A DNA stretch of 64,000 nt from Larix kaempferi (lineage: Eukaryota; Streptophyta; Pinopsida; Pinales; Pinaceae), in assembly GCA_027924585.1 (NCBI GenBank), contig BSBM01001068.1:124001-188000 (forward strand), in the 5' to 3' direction. Positions 11,765-24,109 of the stretch are shown piece by piece. A model generated the notes under the pieces. The model had not been told where the DNA came from. It saw only the letters and a program-made list of their open reading frames with translations, and ran no database searches. The stretch's first letter is position 1. Each line of letters begins with the position of its first letter. The translations under genes were made by a program, and so were the position numbers.

Positions 11765-14043
11765 TGTTTTGATGCTTACAGTAGTTGGGTTCTTCTCTGT
11801 TGGCTCTGGAGAAGGCATGGATATAGAAAATAACAGAACCCAACAAGAACCCATGAGAATTCACAAATTGTTCTTTGTGGAACGTGACAACTATTTTGAT
11901 TGGAAGACAATTAACCTGAGGAAGTTATGAATGGAGATCCTAGATTACACGTATTGGTACAAATATATGATAAGTTATTTTCATGTTCAGATAGACCTTC
12001 TTCATCTGGGTGGACATCTAATGAAAAGGGACTGATTTCACATGGAAAAGGTCATCTAGTTTCTTGCAATGTCTATTGTGATTTTATTGAATAGCATTCT
12101 GTGAGACCTCAATGCCAGTTAACGTGGTAAAAGGCAGTGGCATTGATCAATGCCAGCAGCATCCAAATTTCAAGGGAGTCATCTATGTGGCTAAGAAGCT
12201 TTCAAGTTACACAGTACCTGAGTAGCTATATACTCATGAATAAGAGTAGGTTCCAATCTATAAAAAGGGATATTTTAGTGCTTTAGGGTTTCAAATGCTA
12301 AAGCCTAAAACTGTTAAAGAAAAGATGAATTGATAAATAATGATAACTCTACAAAAGGCCATAGTTGTTCAATTTAATAATCAACAACTTGTATTTGCAT
12401 TGGCATTTCTTCTTCTGAAGGAGTGGTGAAAAGTATTCATTATTCTTATTGACCAGAAAGAAGGCAAGAAGAGCACCTTAACTGTTAGATCAGATAGATT
12501 TCACCCATTCTTTAGTATACTTAATCACCTTGTTTGAACCATGTAGGGTGTGTGATGATGGCCAAACTGCAAACGATCAGTTTGATATATCATTTTATTC
12601 CCTATTCTATGAGTGCCACAATTGGTTTGTTCTTTGTTGCACATTCTTTTTCCATAATGTCTCAAGGTTTCATATTGTAAAATTGTATGCAGGTATCCTA
12701 CAATAAATAAACCAGCAAGTGTTGTACATTAGCTTAATCACAGCCAAGATGCAAAGAATGTTGACTGGGTTGTAATTTTGTATGCAGACATGATTATTCG
12801 AAAACCAACAATTCCTTGGGAACTTGGTGTAGAAAAGGGCAAGCCTGTGGCTGCATAGTGGGTATGTATTTTAAGCTTCCCTTGGTTCAGCTTAGGACAG
12901 TCATTGTTATTGCATCCATCATTTTATTTTTTTGGACAAATGTTCAAGTTCTATTGTACTTCTTACAAGATCCAAGCTGTGGGCCTTTTCATGCAAATAT
13001 CATTTTCCTATTAATCTTGCAAAAGAAATGAGTATGTCCGTTATTGCATTTCATTATTGAACATTCATCTCTTTATCTTCTAAAGTCCTTTTTTATGCCC
13101 ATAGGCAGTGACATTATTAAAGAACCAGCCTAGATCCAAATCCTAGGCTCTATCAAGCACCGAGTGGGATCAAATCTCCCCAAGTGCAAACCTCTCATTG
13201 AATAGCTCCTTGAGTGCAATACCTGAGCCACCTAATCATAAGCTCTAAAGTCTCTAGTTTAAGTATCATATTTACATTTTACTTTGTATTATTCTTTTTT
13301 GTTTATGGCCGACATAATATTTATTACTTTTTACTTTGTATTATTCTTTTTTGTTGATGGCCAACATAATATTTAATGCATGACACCAAAATTGTCCCAC
13401 CAAAATTGTTGATAAATAAAAGCATGACACAATGATTTAATGCTCTCCCTCGTAATGCCAATGATTGATTGTAGCTAATAAGCCCATTGAATTTTGTATG
13501 GAGACCCCAAAACTTGCGATTGGTTTCCAACTATCCATTCACAATTTTTTTTATCTCCACTATTGATTGAGAGAACATGCTTGACAGGGATGCAATAATT
13601 TGGTGAATCTAGCATAGGCGACAAATGTTCTTTTTTCTTTTCTTTTCAGTGAGGTATCCATGAGGCTACTCAGGCATGGGACTAATCCTCCCTTGAAACC
13701 TCATGACAACTTACACACTATTCATTTTGATGTCAAGTATGTTGATGCTTATGGTTCTTGCCTCTCCCAACTTGTCCCACTAATTATCGAGTTATCTTCT
13801 TTCAATATAACCAAATTCAAGTACAACTTATTATCTAAGGTACTTTGGCAAGCTGCTTTAGACTCTCGGCACCAAACCATTCACTATAGCATAGGTGATT
13901 GCCCCGTGTATCTGTTCTCTGAGCCATTTGACTTAATTCGGTCACTTGTGGACTTTAATATAACTTCATTTCATTTTTCCAACTATTTTGCTGGTTGTTT
14001 GCTTACTTTTGAAGATTTCCCAACCCCTCAATACACCTTTTCT
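11765..14043. other. Unassigned DNA downstream of the PPR pseudogene
   Basis: The PPR similarity stops abruptly and is followed by unrelated sequence. A frame of 129 codons at 13660-14049 (plus) begins with ATG and reads through without domain similarity that I know; it is probably chance or an exon relic. A weak resemblance to a Ty3 RNase H stretch near 12175-12240 was not strong enough to call. Confidence 0.35.
13277..13375. repeat. Approximately 52-bp tandem duplication
   Basis: Two adjacent copies of a T-rich block containing TTACTTTGTATTATTC and ending GCC(G/A)ACATAATATTTA. They differ at a few positions. Confidence 0.85.
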
Positions 14044-14270
14044 CAATGAGCTTTTAAGTTTAACTTGGGTTTTGCTTTATTGTCTAGTTTCATAGTTTCT
14101 ACCATGCGTTTTCTCTTTGGTTGTTCACTCTAATTCTCTCTTGGTTTTGTTCTTTCACAATGAACCTTCCTTGCTACATTTTCTAGTGTCATAGCTTCTA
14201 CTTTGATTTTTCTCTTTTATTATTCACTCTAATTCTCACTTGGTTGCATTCTTTTACAATGAGCGTTCCT
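14044..14270. repeat. Degenerate tandem duplication, about 100-114 bp
   Basis: The motif CAATGA(G/A)C occurs at about 14044, 14158 and 14257. CTAGT(T/G)TCATAG occurs at about 14084 and 14183, and TTCACTCTAATTCTC occurs in both copies. The copies are clearly related but diverged. Confidence 0.75.
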
Positions 14271-16309
14271 TTTGGTAATCGCGAGCATGGTGTGCCACTG
14301 AGGTGTAGGCTGCATCGGACAGGCCCAAGATCCCATCATGCCACGACTAACAATGTAAAGGAAATACAGAGCTAGCTCTATATGCGTTGATTGCTCATAA
14401 ACCCAATCACATGCCATTTTTTTTCGGTGAATCCGATGGGCTCCAATGCCATCTATAATTTCAATGGAGCGCCTGCATACCGATCCAGAGATAAGCGTAA
14501 CGTTTTACGATAAACATCGTTCAAAGACATGAACCATTCAACGATTCATAACTTGGCTCATTTGTTGAGCGTCCAATTTCAATTTCGCACACATCTTTTA
14601 CACATAAAATCTCGCCTTTGTATTCACTACGTATGCGTGAACAAGCTCTCTTTGTCCTTCATTACTGTGACTAATGCTATTATGCGACTGTGTGAGGGAC
14701 AACACAGATGGTTACCTATGCTCGGTTTGAAAGCACATTGATTACTGAGTTATCACATAAGGAGAGGGAGTTATCGGGGATTGCCAAATGGGACTCACCA
14801 GAAAAGAAACTAGCTCGAGTGCAGGGCATTGTTTGGGATTTTGGGAAGCTTACGACATTTCATCACTGTATTTCTATTTCATTTTGTATATAGCAGTCGG
14901 GTTTCAAGCATGTTACCTGGATCTGCTACTTCATTTGCTGAAACAGGGGTCTCTTGATTTGTTGAAATAGGGCAGAAACTGGGGTTTAGAACAGGTTTGC
15001 TGAAGCACGTACACCAGATTCTGCGCTCGCTCGTCGAATCTGCTTGGTCGTTTGCTAAAAAAGGGGTATGTAGGAGTGTTGGATCTGCTTGGTCGTTTGC
15101 TGAAACAGGGTCTGCAGGAGTGAGCGCGTAAACCATTTGAATAGGAAGGTGGTAACTCGGCATTAACTCACGTCCATAATATTCAAACCTCGATAACGTA
15201 AAAAAAACACAGTGGGTTAGCCAGAGTTTTTGTTACGACGGTGGAGTGGTGGACACAACGGGGGCAGGGTGGGGTATCCGGTAGACGGTGGACGAGGTTG
15301 AACGACAACAGCAGACGCGACGGGGTGGTGTTGAACAGCAACGGGGCGTGCTCCGTTTGGCAGCGGGACGAGGCGATTTGAATGCCCCATATCCCACGCA
15401 TTTTGGGGGTGGAGGCTGGGTGGGTGATTTTTTATTTTTTTAATAATGAATGGTTAGATTTGAATGATACTAGAATATTCAGATTTGCTCAATTAAGTCA
15501 TGCGCATGTTTAATTTCCAACAGACACCATCATTATTTAAAAAAATTATGGTAAATTCATATGCGGTACTAGCTAGTGGAGGGGAATTCAATAATTTTTA
15601 ATGCCACGATTTCCAGAGCGTTACTGTTCTTTGGCACCCATTCATCGATTGATGAGAGACGCTCATCCCTGAATATAAACTGAACAAGAACAAGAGAAGC
15701 AACACTCGGCTTATCTAAATCAGAGGCTCTGCTGCAACAGGATTTTCATGTGTGACATTTTGTCTGAAAGGAATCAGAGAAAAAATTATTTGGATGTTGA
15801 ATACATTTTCTGGGGTTGTGATCATGAACTCCCTCATTCAGTATGCCCTCGATTTGCTGGTGAAGGATGGATGGAATCTCTATGGAACAATTTGCCATTT
15901 TGTATTTGGGCATGGTGTCCTCCGTTCTAGGTTAAAAAAAGCACTGCTAAAGAAATCATAAATGTATTTTCAACGGCGTCCTCAGCGTTCTAGGTAAACA
16001 AAAAAACCGTGTTATAGGCTTCTGAAGGTACCTTCTTAATTTTAACCATGTGTTCAATGATTTGTGTAAAAAAATGGTGGTTGTGCTTGCATTAAGGCTT
16101 CTGACTTTGGTTTACTGTATGGAATGGGAAAGATTCGTTATGGTTTCAAGCATTGACACCTTATGTCATTGCAAGCTCAAGCACATGGCTTCTTGCAAAT
16201 GCTTTTGCTACAAGCCATCGATAAGATGATGTTCCACTTGCTGTAACTCATTATCATTACAACCGATTTCAAGCATGGTTATTATTACAGCTGTTGAGAG
16301 TCTTTATTA
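14271..16309. other. Mixed-composition unassigned region with a CpG-rich patch
   Basis: Between about 14920 and 15115 the words GATCTGCTTGGTCGTTTGCT and GCTGAAACAGGG recur, which looks like a decayed short repeat. From about 15228 to 15400 the sequence is unusually G+C- and CpG-rich for this window (for example GACGGTGGACGAGG and GACGCGACGGGG). A short open frame at 14708-14893 (plus, ATG, 61 codons with HKERELSGIAKWDSPEKK) looks protein-like but I do not recognise it. Together these could be the 5-prime part of a host gene, but no splice pattern or domain confirms it. Confidence 0.3.
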
Positions 16310-16402
16310 TTGCCACTCATTTCAACCATTTGATTACAGTGGCTCAACTATTGCCAATCATTTCAACCATTTGATTGCCACTCATTTCAACCATTTGATT
16401 AC
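16310..16402. repeat. Short minisatellite, three units
   Basis: CATTTCAACCATTTGATT occurs three times, separated by TACAGTGGCTC... or GCCACT spacers. Copies are nearly identical while the spacers vary. Confidence 0.8.
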
Positions 16403-17365
16403 AACGAATCGAAGTCTATTTATCAGGTATTTACTAGGTTCAATGCCTACGATGCCAACACCACGATTTCGCAGATCATGGAATACTACAATACCCAGGC
16501 ATCTTAGTATAGCGGAGGGAAAATACTGGCTAGTGAAAGAAATTTAGGATTTGTTAGCATACTGACCAGTGAAATAAATTAGTACATCAAATTCATTGTG
16601 TGTATTGAGTAAGATTGAATTATATATTCCACTAACCAAATTTCACATGAACAACAGGATGAATATATAATTTTTTAGCATTTTTGAGATGGTTATGTTT
16701 GGTCAATCCACTGGCAATGGTCCTTACTTAAATAATCATGAAAATAATCCTCCCACCATGGATACTTCTCAATGGCTATTAGCGTCGTCATTTACAGTGA
16801 TGTAATTGTAAGAACACTCAAGAAATGAAGCGTGGAATGAATATCATTGCTAGGGTTTCTATGGATGAAGGATTGGATCATTATGTCTTTGTAGCATACA
16901 AGGAAGCTGTTGCTACAATGGCCATCCCTCCTTTTGCTTGAAAAACTTCTCCAAACATTGATGGCTACGACACAGTTTACAAAGGCCAATTAATTTTTTT
17001 TTATTTTAATTTTTTTTTTTTAATTTAAGGGCTGAGTAAAATACTGGAATATATCAAAAGAAATACTTGAACCCACCCATCTTTATAACTGAAAACGGTA
17101 TTCGGTCTACCTCTGTAACACACCCTTCTCCTTGCAATTCCCTTTCAATGCAATGATACAGAGTTTAAATTTCAATGGAATCAACCAAACAATAAATTTT
17201 TCTGTGTACTTCATGGATTCAATCGATTCTGGGTGATGACAGGATTCGGCCAGGTAAGGAATGACAATAGATCTTTGTCAAATATACAGAATGATACATT
17301 AATCAAATCACAAGTTCAAAGATGGTACTTGAGTTATTCAAATCACAAGTCTAGGTTAATCACTG
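16403..17365. other. Flank of element D, nothing recognised
   Basis: AT-rich DNA with a low-complexity T/A run at about 16991-17030. No gene or element boundary was seen before the LTR at 17371. Confidence 0.35.
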
Positions 17366-17370
17366 AGAAT

Positions 17371-17580
17371 TGTTAGAGATAATTACTCCCTCATGACATC
17401 AGTTAGATGCTCAGTTCCTAACAATCATTTAGATGAGTCTTAGTTAGAACTAAGACATAGACAGTCAGTTAAGTCTAAGTTTAGCATGTGATACTTCTAT
17501 ATATTCAGGCCTTCGGGTCCATTGTAACTATGAACTTTTATGTGAATAGAAAGCCGCAGCTTGTTCCTTGAAATTCATCA
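17371..17580 (+). repeat. 5-prime LTR of element D
   Basis: About 210 bp from TGTTAGAG to ATTCATCA. A TATATATTC word near 17500 could serve as TATA box. It lacks the 14-bp internal duplication seen in the 3-prime LTR. Confidence 0.88.
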
Positions 17581-17592
17581 TGGTATCAGAGC
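17581..17592 (+). promoter_or_regulatory. Primer-binding site of element D
   Basis: TGGTATCAGAGC directly abuts the LTR end and is complementary to the 3-prime end of initiator Met-tRNA, the usual primer of plant Copia elements. Confidence 0.9.
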
Positions 17593-19173
17593 TTGATTAA
17601 GTCTCTTGGGGAGCTTATTGATCTAAGAGTAGATCCAAGTCTGTTGTATTCTTCCATAGCGAAGAAGGCAGAGATCGTTCGATCAAAGCCAAGATATTTC
17701 ACTAGTCAAGTGAGAGAATTGATCCAAGAAATTGGACAGAGTCTATTACACAAGACTGAAATCGACTTGAGAAAGCTTTTAGATCCGCAAATCTGAAGCA
17801 AAAGATATGCCCAGCCATTAAGAGAGATTGCTAGAGCCGAAGTAACTCCCACTGCAGCTGGAGAGTGTGAAGAAGGTAGTCAAGCTTTTGCGTTTAAGGA
17901 GGTGCCATAGATCGGATCCGTGAAGAAAGTAGCCAGGATCTGATCTGCAAGTCATAAAAAAAAAATCTGATCCGTGAAGAAAGCAACCAAGATTTGATCC
18001 GTGAAGACGAGACAGCTGTCTAGAGGATCCATCCCAATCCAGCGGAGGTGAAATCGCTGCTAGAAAATCTGCATGAGGTAGATGACTCCAGCATCAGAGA
18101 ACCTATCCATGTGAAGAAATCACATTAGAACGAAGCCTAAGCATGCATGTTGCATGCGAACTTAGTTGAAGATCGTTGCGTGAAAGAAGGAAAGATCTCT
18201 TGAAGAAGACGGAGGCAAGACCGGCTGGGAGCCAGGCCATTGAGCATTATTGCGCCCTCTCTATTATCCCAAGCGCGGTAGTTTCGGGAGATACGAGGTA
18301 AATTGTTTTAGGGATTATAGTGGCCTACCCTACGGCCCGAATGCGATAGTTACTGGAGACTCGCGATAATTTGGGCAAGAGCCTTCTGCGTGGAGTCCAC
18401 AGACTGAAGCTTGATCACGCATTGAGGAAATCCACTGCAAGTCCGTCGGGAGATCGTGTTGAGGAAATCCAATACAATTTTCGCCAGCGGTGAAGGGATT
18501 ACTGTTGAAGGATTAGGCCGTGAAGCAAGAGAGCTTTGAGACAGCTATTGGATTGCTGTGTGTTGTCAAAATCCGATCCGCGTGAGAAATCGATGGAGCC
18601 GTGAAGAAAAACTTTGATCTTTGTGTGAAGAGCTGGTCTGTATGGTTGTGGCTGGATACAAAGAAGGGTGAGCCAACAACCGTTGGAAAAAAAAAGAGAT
18701 CGATGAAAGGAGGCGCCATCTCATTCAAATTGTGGATGCAAGATTCATCAGAATCGTTGAACTTGTCCAAAGCCAAGGTATTTCAAAATAATATATTAAA
18801 AAAATTGATGTTTGAAAAGGAGCTTACGTCATTTTGAAAGGGGATTTAAAAGGTTTAAAAGCTCTTTGTTGGATTAAGTAAAAGGATTAATTTAAGATAT
18901 TTTTGGTAAAGGATTTTTCCAAAATAAAAAGTGTGAAAGGGATTTTTTAAGAAGGATTTCTAAGAAAGAAGAATATAATTCTAATATACTCAAAAAACAA
19001 AGTTGAGCAGCAGCTTTATTTTATTTTGAAGAATGAAGGCATGTGAAGTTTGAAATTCTTGTATGATGATAGTAAAGGTCCTAGCTCGAGATTGAAGATC
19101 TCAAAGAGATCTTGCATTAAGGGAGCGTGAAGCAAATCCTGTATTTTTTTTAGGGAGCGATAAGGAAGGAAGG

Positions 19174-19839
19174 ATGTGGACTCAAGAGAAGGAGGCCATA
19201 GTCCTCAGTGATCCTCGACAAAAGGAAACTACACAAGCTGATAACCTCTTAGCAACAGAGGATGAAGAACTTGAACCAGAGTATGATGGTGATCACCTTT
19301 CTTATGAAGAAAGAGCAATAGTGCTACAACAAAAGAAGCTCATTAATGAGTTGTTGTTTGGAATGGTAACCCTACTTGAAAATGACGATCAAGTGGATGA
19401 TGTCTTTGTAGCAGTAGCAACTGAGGAGGATGAAGCTAAAGTAACAAGTTTCGAACAAGATTTGGTATTCATTGAGGATTGGCTTGCAAAGCCAAAAGAA
19501 GTTGTAGATGACAACTTACATTCTGTAGTAGTAGAATCTGAAGAAGAAGCAATATATGCTATGTACCTAGTTGAAAAGCTGAAGGAAGAAACATGCAACA
19601 AGCATTTTGCAGGAAGCATTGAAGATGTTGTAGATCACTGGTTTTTCAACAAGAGCCATGAGAAAAAGAAAAATCCATGCAATAACAAGAAGAGATATCC
19701 AAAGTTTAAAGTCTGGAGCACAAAGAAGAAGAAAAGCATTGAAAGCTTCAAAGTTTGGAGCAGAAAGTATGAGAAGACGCTGCATCGACACATTGAAGCA
19801 AAGAAAGTCAAGATGAAGATGTTCTGTAAGCCTAGCTGA
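19174..19839 (+). CDS. Unknown 221-residue protein encoded by element D
   Basis: I do not recognise this protein. The ATG at 19174 opens the only long frame in the element and ends at a TGA about 100 bp before the polypurine tract. The first 150 residues are strongly acidic (EDEELEPEYDGD, ENDDQVDDVFVA, VVESEEEAIYAMY) and look helical. The last 70 are strongly basic (SHEKKKNPCNNKKRYPKFK, KFKVWSTKKKKS). FKVWS occurs twice, at about residues 178 and 192. There is no CCHC knuckle, no protease DSG and no polymerase YxDD motif. The acidic-then-basic design could suit an RNA- or chromatin-binding accessory protein or a Gag-like remnant, but that is inference. The uninterrupted frame beside decayed neighbours makes it noteworthy. 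Confidence 0.55.
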   Translation: MWTQEKEAIVLSDPRQKETTQADNLLATEDEELEPEYDGDHLSYEERAIVLQQKKLINELLFGMVTLLENDDQVDDVFVAVATEEDEAKVTSFEQDLVFIEDWLAKPKEVVDDNLHSVVVESEEEAIYAMYLVEKLKEETCNKHFAGSIEDVVDHWFFNKSHEKKKNPCNNKKRYPKFKVWSTKKKKSIESFKVWSRKYEKTLHRHIEAKKVKMKMFCKPS

Positions 19840-19928
19840 GACATAGACCATCAGGCAATCTTTTTTGATGAAATTCCTTAGCTGCAGTATGTTTTAGCTG
19901 CAATTAGATAGTATGTTTAGCGGTTGTA

Positions 19929-19939
19929 ATTAAGGGGAG
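19929..19939 (+). promoter_or_regulatory. Polypurine tract of element D
   Basis: ATTAAGGGGAG sits immediately before the 3-prime LTR and is the expected start site for plus-strand synthesis. Confidence 0.75.
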
Positions 19940-20163
19940 TGTTAGAGATAATTACTTCCTGATGACATCAGTTAGATGCTTAGTTCCTAACAAGCAGTTA
20001 GATGAGTCTTAGTTAGAACTAAGACATAGACAGTCAGTTAAGTCTAAGTTAAAGAGTCTAAGTTTAGCATGTGATACTTTTATATATTCAAGCCTTCGGG
20101 TCCATTGTAACTATGAACTTTTATGTGAATAGAAAGCCACAACTTGTTCCTTGAAATTCATAA
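19940..20163 (+). repeat. 3-prime LTR of element D
   Basis: Same start as the 5-prime LTR. It carries a 14-bp duplication of the TCTAAGTT(A)AAGAG region near 20045 and a few substitutions, so the insertion is not brand new. Confidence 0.88.
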
Positions 20164-23156
20164 AAAATGGGATGATCACGGAATCAATTTAAGCATATAG
20201 TTCTCCAACCATAAAGTATAGAGTTTCACAAAGCTCCCTAATAAAGTATTACACTAGTGATTTTCCTACGCTCATATATTGCATTATCCGAAGTGTTTAT
20301 CCTACGTACCAGCTATTATTATTTATCCTTGAGTTACCGTATCAATTGATATATGAAAGATATTTTCATGAAGCCTTTGAAAATTGCAAAGACTAAGATG
20401 TGAATTTAATTTGTATTTTTGAAATCTTATATATTATGTTGACTAATGATATATTGAACGGTCATTTAGCAATTGTTTTTGTACAGTCGACAACAGAATC
20501 CTCAACTTGAGTTACAATAAGTCATGATTCATGCCAGATAAGAGCTTTCCTCATAGAACACTATCCAAGCATGTGGAAAATCTACGATTCTACTGGTTAG
20601 AGGAATAATTCCTAAGAATGCAAAAAATTACCTGACCCACCACTTGCTTAATGCATCTCCACATGGATATTGAAGGTGATATCTTAGGTGTCCAATTAGG
20701 TTTATTTATAGTTTGAGTGTCATCCTAGATTTACCTCGCACCCATTATATTGATACGAACAATCTTGGGACATCCCATGCAGTTGATGGTATGATAGGTT
20801 AGATTGTTCAAGCATTGTACCTGTTGGTACCAAAATTTACCCATCAAAATTTTGGTGTTCCATCACATTTGTATAAAATTTTACCAGTTTTCCGTCACCA
20901 AAGAATCCAGTCAAGTCTTAGCCAATTTCCTCCTAAAGTTTTGTTTATATGCCAGGTTCATGTTTGGGTCAAATTCATCTTTCTTTTAGCATTATTCAAA
21001 AGTGAAAGTAGTAAAGAAAGCAACATAGACAAATCCAAATACATAAGCTGGAGACCAAGTTTACCTAGTCAAAGAACCAATTGATGTTGTTGAATAACCA
21101 ACTTTTTTTGTAATAACTATCTCGCCTAGCAAACCTCCCTGTCTCGGATCGAGTTTGAGCATAAATAGTGACATTTTGAGATCAAGTGAAAGCAGTAGCA
21201 GTTTACCGGGTGGAAAAAAAGAGTAAAGAAAGCAAGAGCTTTATTAATATTCAAGGTTCATGTTTGGGTCAAATTCATCTTTCTTTTAGCATTATTCAAA
21301 ATCAATGATTATTATTATTTGAACATAAGTCTTTTATATTATATTAAAAGGCTTACTTTTAAATAGTTATAAATATTAATCCCTTTAAATTATGACCCAA
21401 GCAAAATCATATTATGTGACCTGTTATTATATTATGCATATTCTCACTTCCTTTTTTATCCATGAATATGTATCACCCACATTGTCACGTGGATGTATTT
21501 TATGCTGAACATTTTGTTTAAAGGCATATCCTCCATGATTCAAAGCTTAAATTTTTCTAGTGTTTAAATGCCAAGTCATTCAAACCAAAAGACATGTTGC
21601 ATCCAACTTCATTTTTGTCACCTACTTGAACTATGTGTCTAAATACATATCTAGCATTCATTCATTGTTGAGTTGACCGAAGTCACATTAAACCACCAAA
21701 TGATGAGTGTGTCTCCGTGTCAAAGAAAAAGCCCAAAGGGAAATCTATGAATCCAGAGTGCATTCAAGTTTCATGGCAGGTGCCTAACGCAAGCTCAGTC
21801 AGTACCATGAACTCCATATATGTTTTGAAATCCAGTTACCAATGCAGTGCTTGTTATCTTCAGAAGAGCTCCCACATGGCATCAAATAAGAATAGCAGCA
21901 ACAATAGAGGCGATGAATTTTTCTCATCGATGTACTTGGGGCTATTTCTTATTTCCCGATCACTCAAATACTAACAGATTACAAAGCATAACATTGATTG
22001 CTTATGCTCATCTGAGTGTCTCTATAGAGTCCAACTCCCTGTAATTGAGGATTGTGTTCATAACGAAGGAAAATGGTATCATGTACAGGTTCACTTTGAG
22101 GATACAGTAGAGAAAGGTTACTTCTGAAGTTTTGATGCTGCCATACAAATATTTTTGACAGAGTTTGTATTTCATGAAAAGAAGAATGTTGATAAGACAA
22201 TCAACAATTAGCGTTATCAAAGCTCTTGCTTCTTGTTGTTTGACAACACATGCAAATATCTAAGTTTTGTCTCTTTCTCAGATTTATAGCAAAACTGACA
22301 GAGGATAGATGGAAAAGTATTTTAAGATGCATAGGTGGCAGAGTATCTAATGGTTTACCTCAAAATCCTCGATTTGAAGGCTACATCCAATGTTCTAAAT
22401 GCATGTGGCAGCATTGAACATTTCCTAGATATCAAGCAGATTTCAAATGGTTCATGAATATCTTCAAGCAGTATTTGATCCTTCAAGAATACTTCAAGAA
22501 TATAAGTGGAGAAGGAAAGGAACCATAGGGTATTCAACAGCTATGGATATTTGATTGATTTAAGGTATATGGTTTTATCAATTCCAGATTCATTGCAGCT
22601 AAATCTGGGATTGTTCATAAATATAATTTTGTTCCCAAAAGCTCGTAACAGCTGGAGCATTATAATTTTCTATAAATTTCATGATCTTGAATGTAATAGA
22701 AGGAGTGGGAGTTCCAGCCGAGGGCTGGGGCAGGGTTAGAAAAAGCTGCTACTATTGGTTGCAGGCAGACATGTACTTATTTTGATTCCCTAAATATGAA
22801 GAGATGCTTTGGAGTGATTACAGTCGAGATGAGCCCTATTCTGTTTTATTATGAATTGATGAATTATGTGTTGTTCATGATTTTGTTTTGTGTATGGTCC
22901 TTATGCATCCATACCAGAATTCTTATGAGTTATATGCATGTTTATTAAGGATTTGGAATGGGATTAGCTTCCTTTTTCTATAAGTTCACACTCGCTAATC
23001 TTTTTATTACAGCATGTTACATTTATACATCTGTTGCAGCCATTTCCCATGTCCGGTATTATATCCTAATTTCTGTCCTGTTTCTACTTGATTACAAACC
23101 ATCATTCTTATCCTCTACATACTATTAAGATTTCTCTAAGCTTGGCTCTCTTGCAG
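20164..23156. other. AT-rich DNA between elements D and A
   Basis: No domain-bearing frame was found. The only structure noted is a 48-bp direct repeat 300 bp apart, listed separately. The last 60 bases (about 23100-23156) are pyrimidine-rich and end TTGCAG, as a splice acceptor would. Confidence 0.35.
20954..21301. repeat. 48-bp direct repeat, exact 300-bp spacing
   Basis: The block starting AGGTTCATGTTTGGGTC and ending TTATTCAAAA occurs at 20954-21001 and again at 21254-21301 with no difference seen. The sequence between the copies is not itself duplicated. Confidence 0.9.
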
Positions 23157-23209
23157 TCGAGAGTTAACTTTAGTGATAACAATACCCGTGGTGGTTCTTC
23201 TGCTAGTGG

Positions 23210-23848
23210 TGTTAGTTTTTCATCATTTAATTCAATAGATATAGGATCTTAACTGAAAGAACAACATGTACATCATATCAAGCATAAGAGACAAGAGACA
23301 AGAGACACAAAACATTTCACTGGGGAAAACCAAGAAGGTGAAAACCCCAACAACTTCCTCAGATATAGAATAAGCATCAATACAAGGATCACCATGATCA
23401 AACCGAAGAGATAGATATCTTCAGCAACATGCTCCTCCTCCACTTGTCCGCACCCTCCTCTTCTCTCACTAATGTGAAGTGAGTGAATAATAGAATGTGT
23501 AAAATGAGAGATTTACACTCTCTATTTATACACTAACTTGACTTTCCTTTTAACTCTAACTAGGTCGGCCCCAACTTAACCACTTAACATAATACTAACT
23601 GGGCCGATCCCACCAGGGTGGTCTAATAACCCTTTAACCCACAAGACTCATAAAGGGCCAATCCCATCAAGGTGGTCTAATAACCCATCAATTATAAGTT
23701 ACGACACTTACAATATAACTTCCGACACTTGCAAGTACAACTGACGACACTTCCAATCGGAGGAATAATACATCTCCGTTGGGGATACAAATAAAGTACA
23801 AATACAATATACAAGTGAATATCTTCCGAAGTTACAAATACATCAACA
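23210..23848 (-). repeat. 3-prime LTR of element A
   Basis: On the plus strand it runs from TGTTAG to CATCAACA. It is followed at 23849-23857 by CTCCCTCTT, the complement of an AAGAGGGAG polypurine tract. Confidence 0.95.
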
Positions 23849-24109
23849 CTCCCTCTTAACTAGGAAGGTATTCTATTGACACAAGTCATCAATACATATA
23901 GGCACAAGTCTTCAATTCTAGAGTTGGATCATCGTCACTGGCTCACGAAGCATCATCATCATCACTATTGTTGTACCCGACATCTTGATCACTAGGCTAT
24001 CTCTGAATTCTTCTTGTCATAGGAAGTTCTACAGAGCCAACCCTTTTTCATGCTGGATGTAGGCCCACCACCTGTAGGTCTTCATCAACACTGGCCATAC
24101 TGTGGATCC

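Larger units (their letters stand above)
17371..20163 (+). mobile_element. Element D: non-autonomous LTR retrotransposon, 2.8 kb
   Basis: Two direct LTRs of about 210 and 224 bp (17371-17580, 19940-20163) start TGTTAGAGATAATTAC. The first is followed immediately by TGGTATCAGAGC (17581-17592), the standard primer site for initiator Met-tRNA. AAGGGGAG precedes the second LTR as polypurine tract. Flanking 5-mers AGAAT and AAAAT match at four of five positions, so the target duplication is imperfect. The interior (about 2.36 kb) has no gag, protease, integrase, reverse transcriptase or RNase H. It does contain one open frame of 221 codons. Mobilisation would have to rely on proteins from another element. 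It resembles LARD/TRIM-like derivatives in layout, with LTRs of TRIM-like length and a longer interior. Confidence 0.88.

Noticed and set aside
12170-12245. Ty3 RNase H-like stretch (IYVAKKLSSYTVPE)
   Set aside because: The resemblance is short, broken by a stop, and has no neighbouring Ty3 motifs.
13660-14049. 129-codon frame with ATG
   Set aside because: No domain, repeat or splice support; described only within the gap entry.
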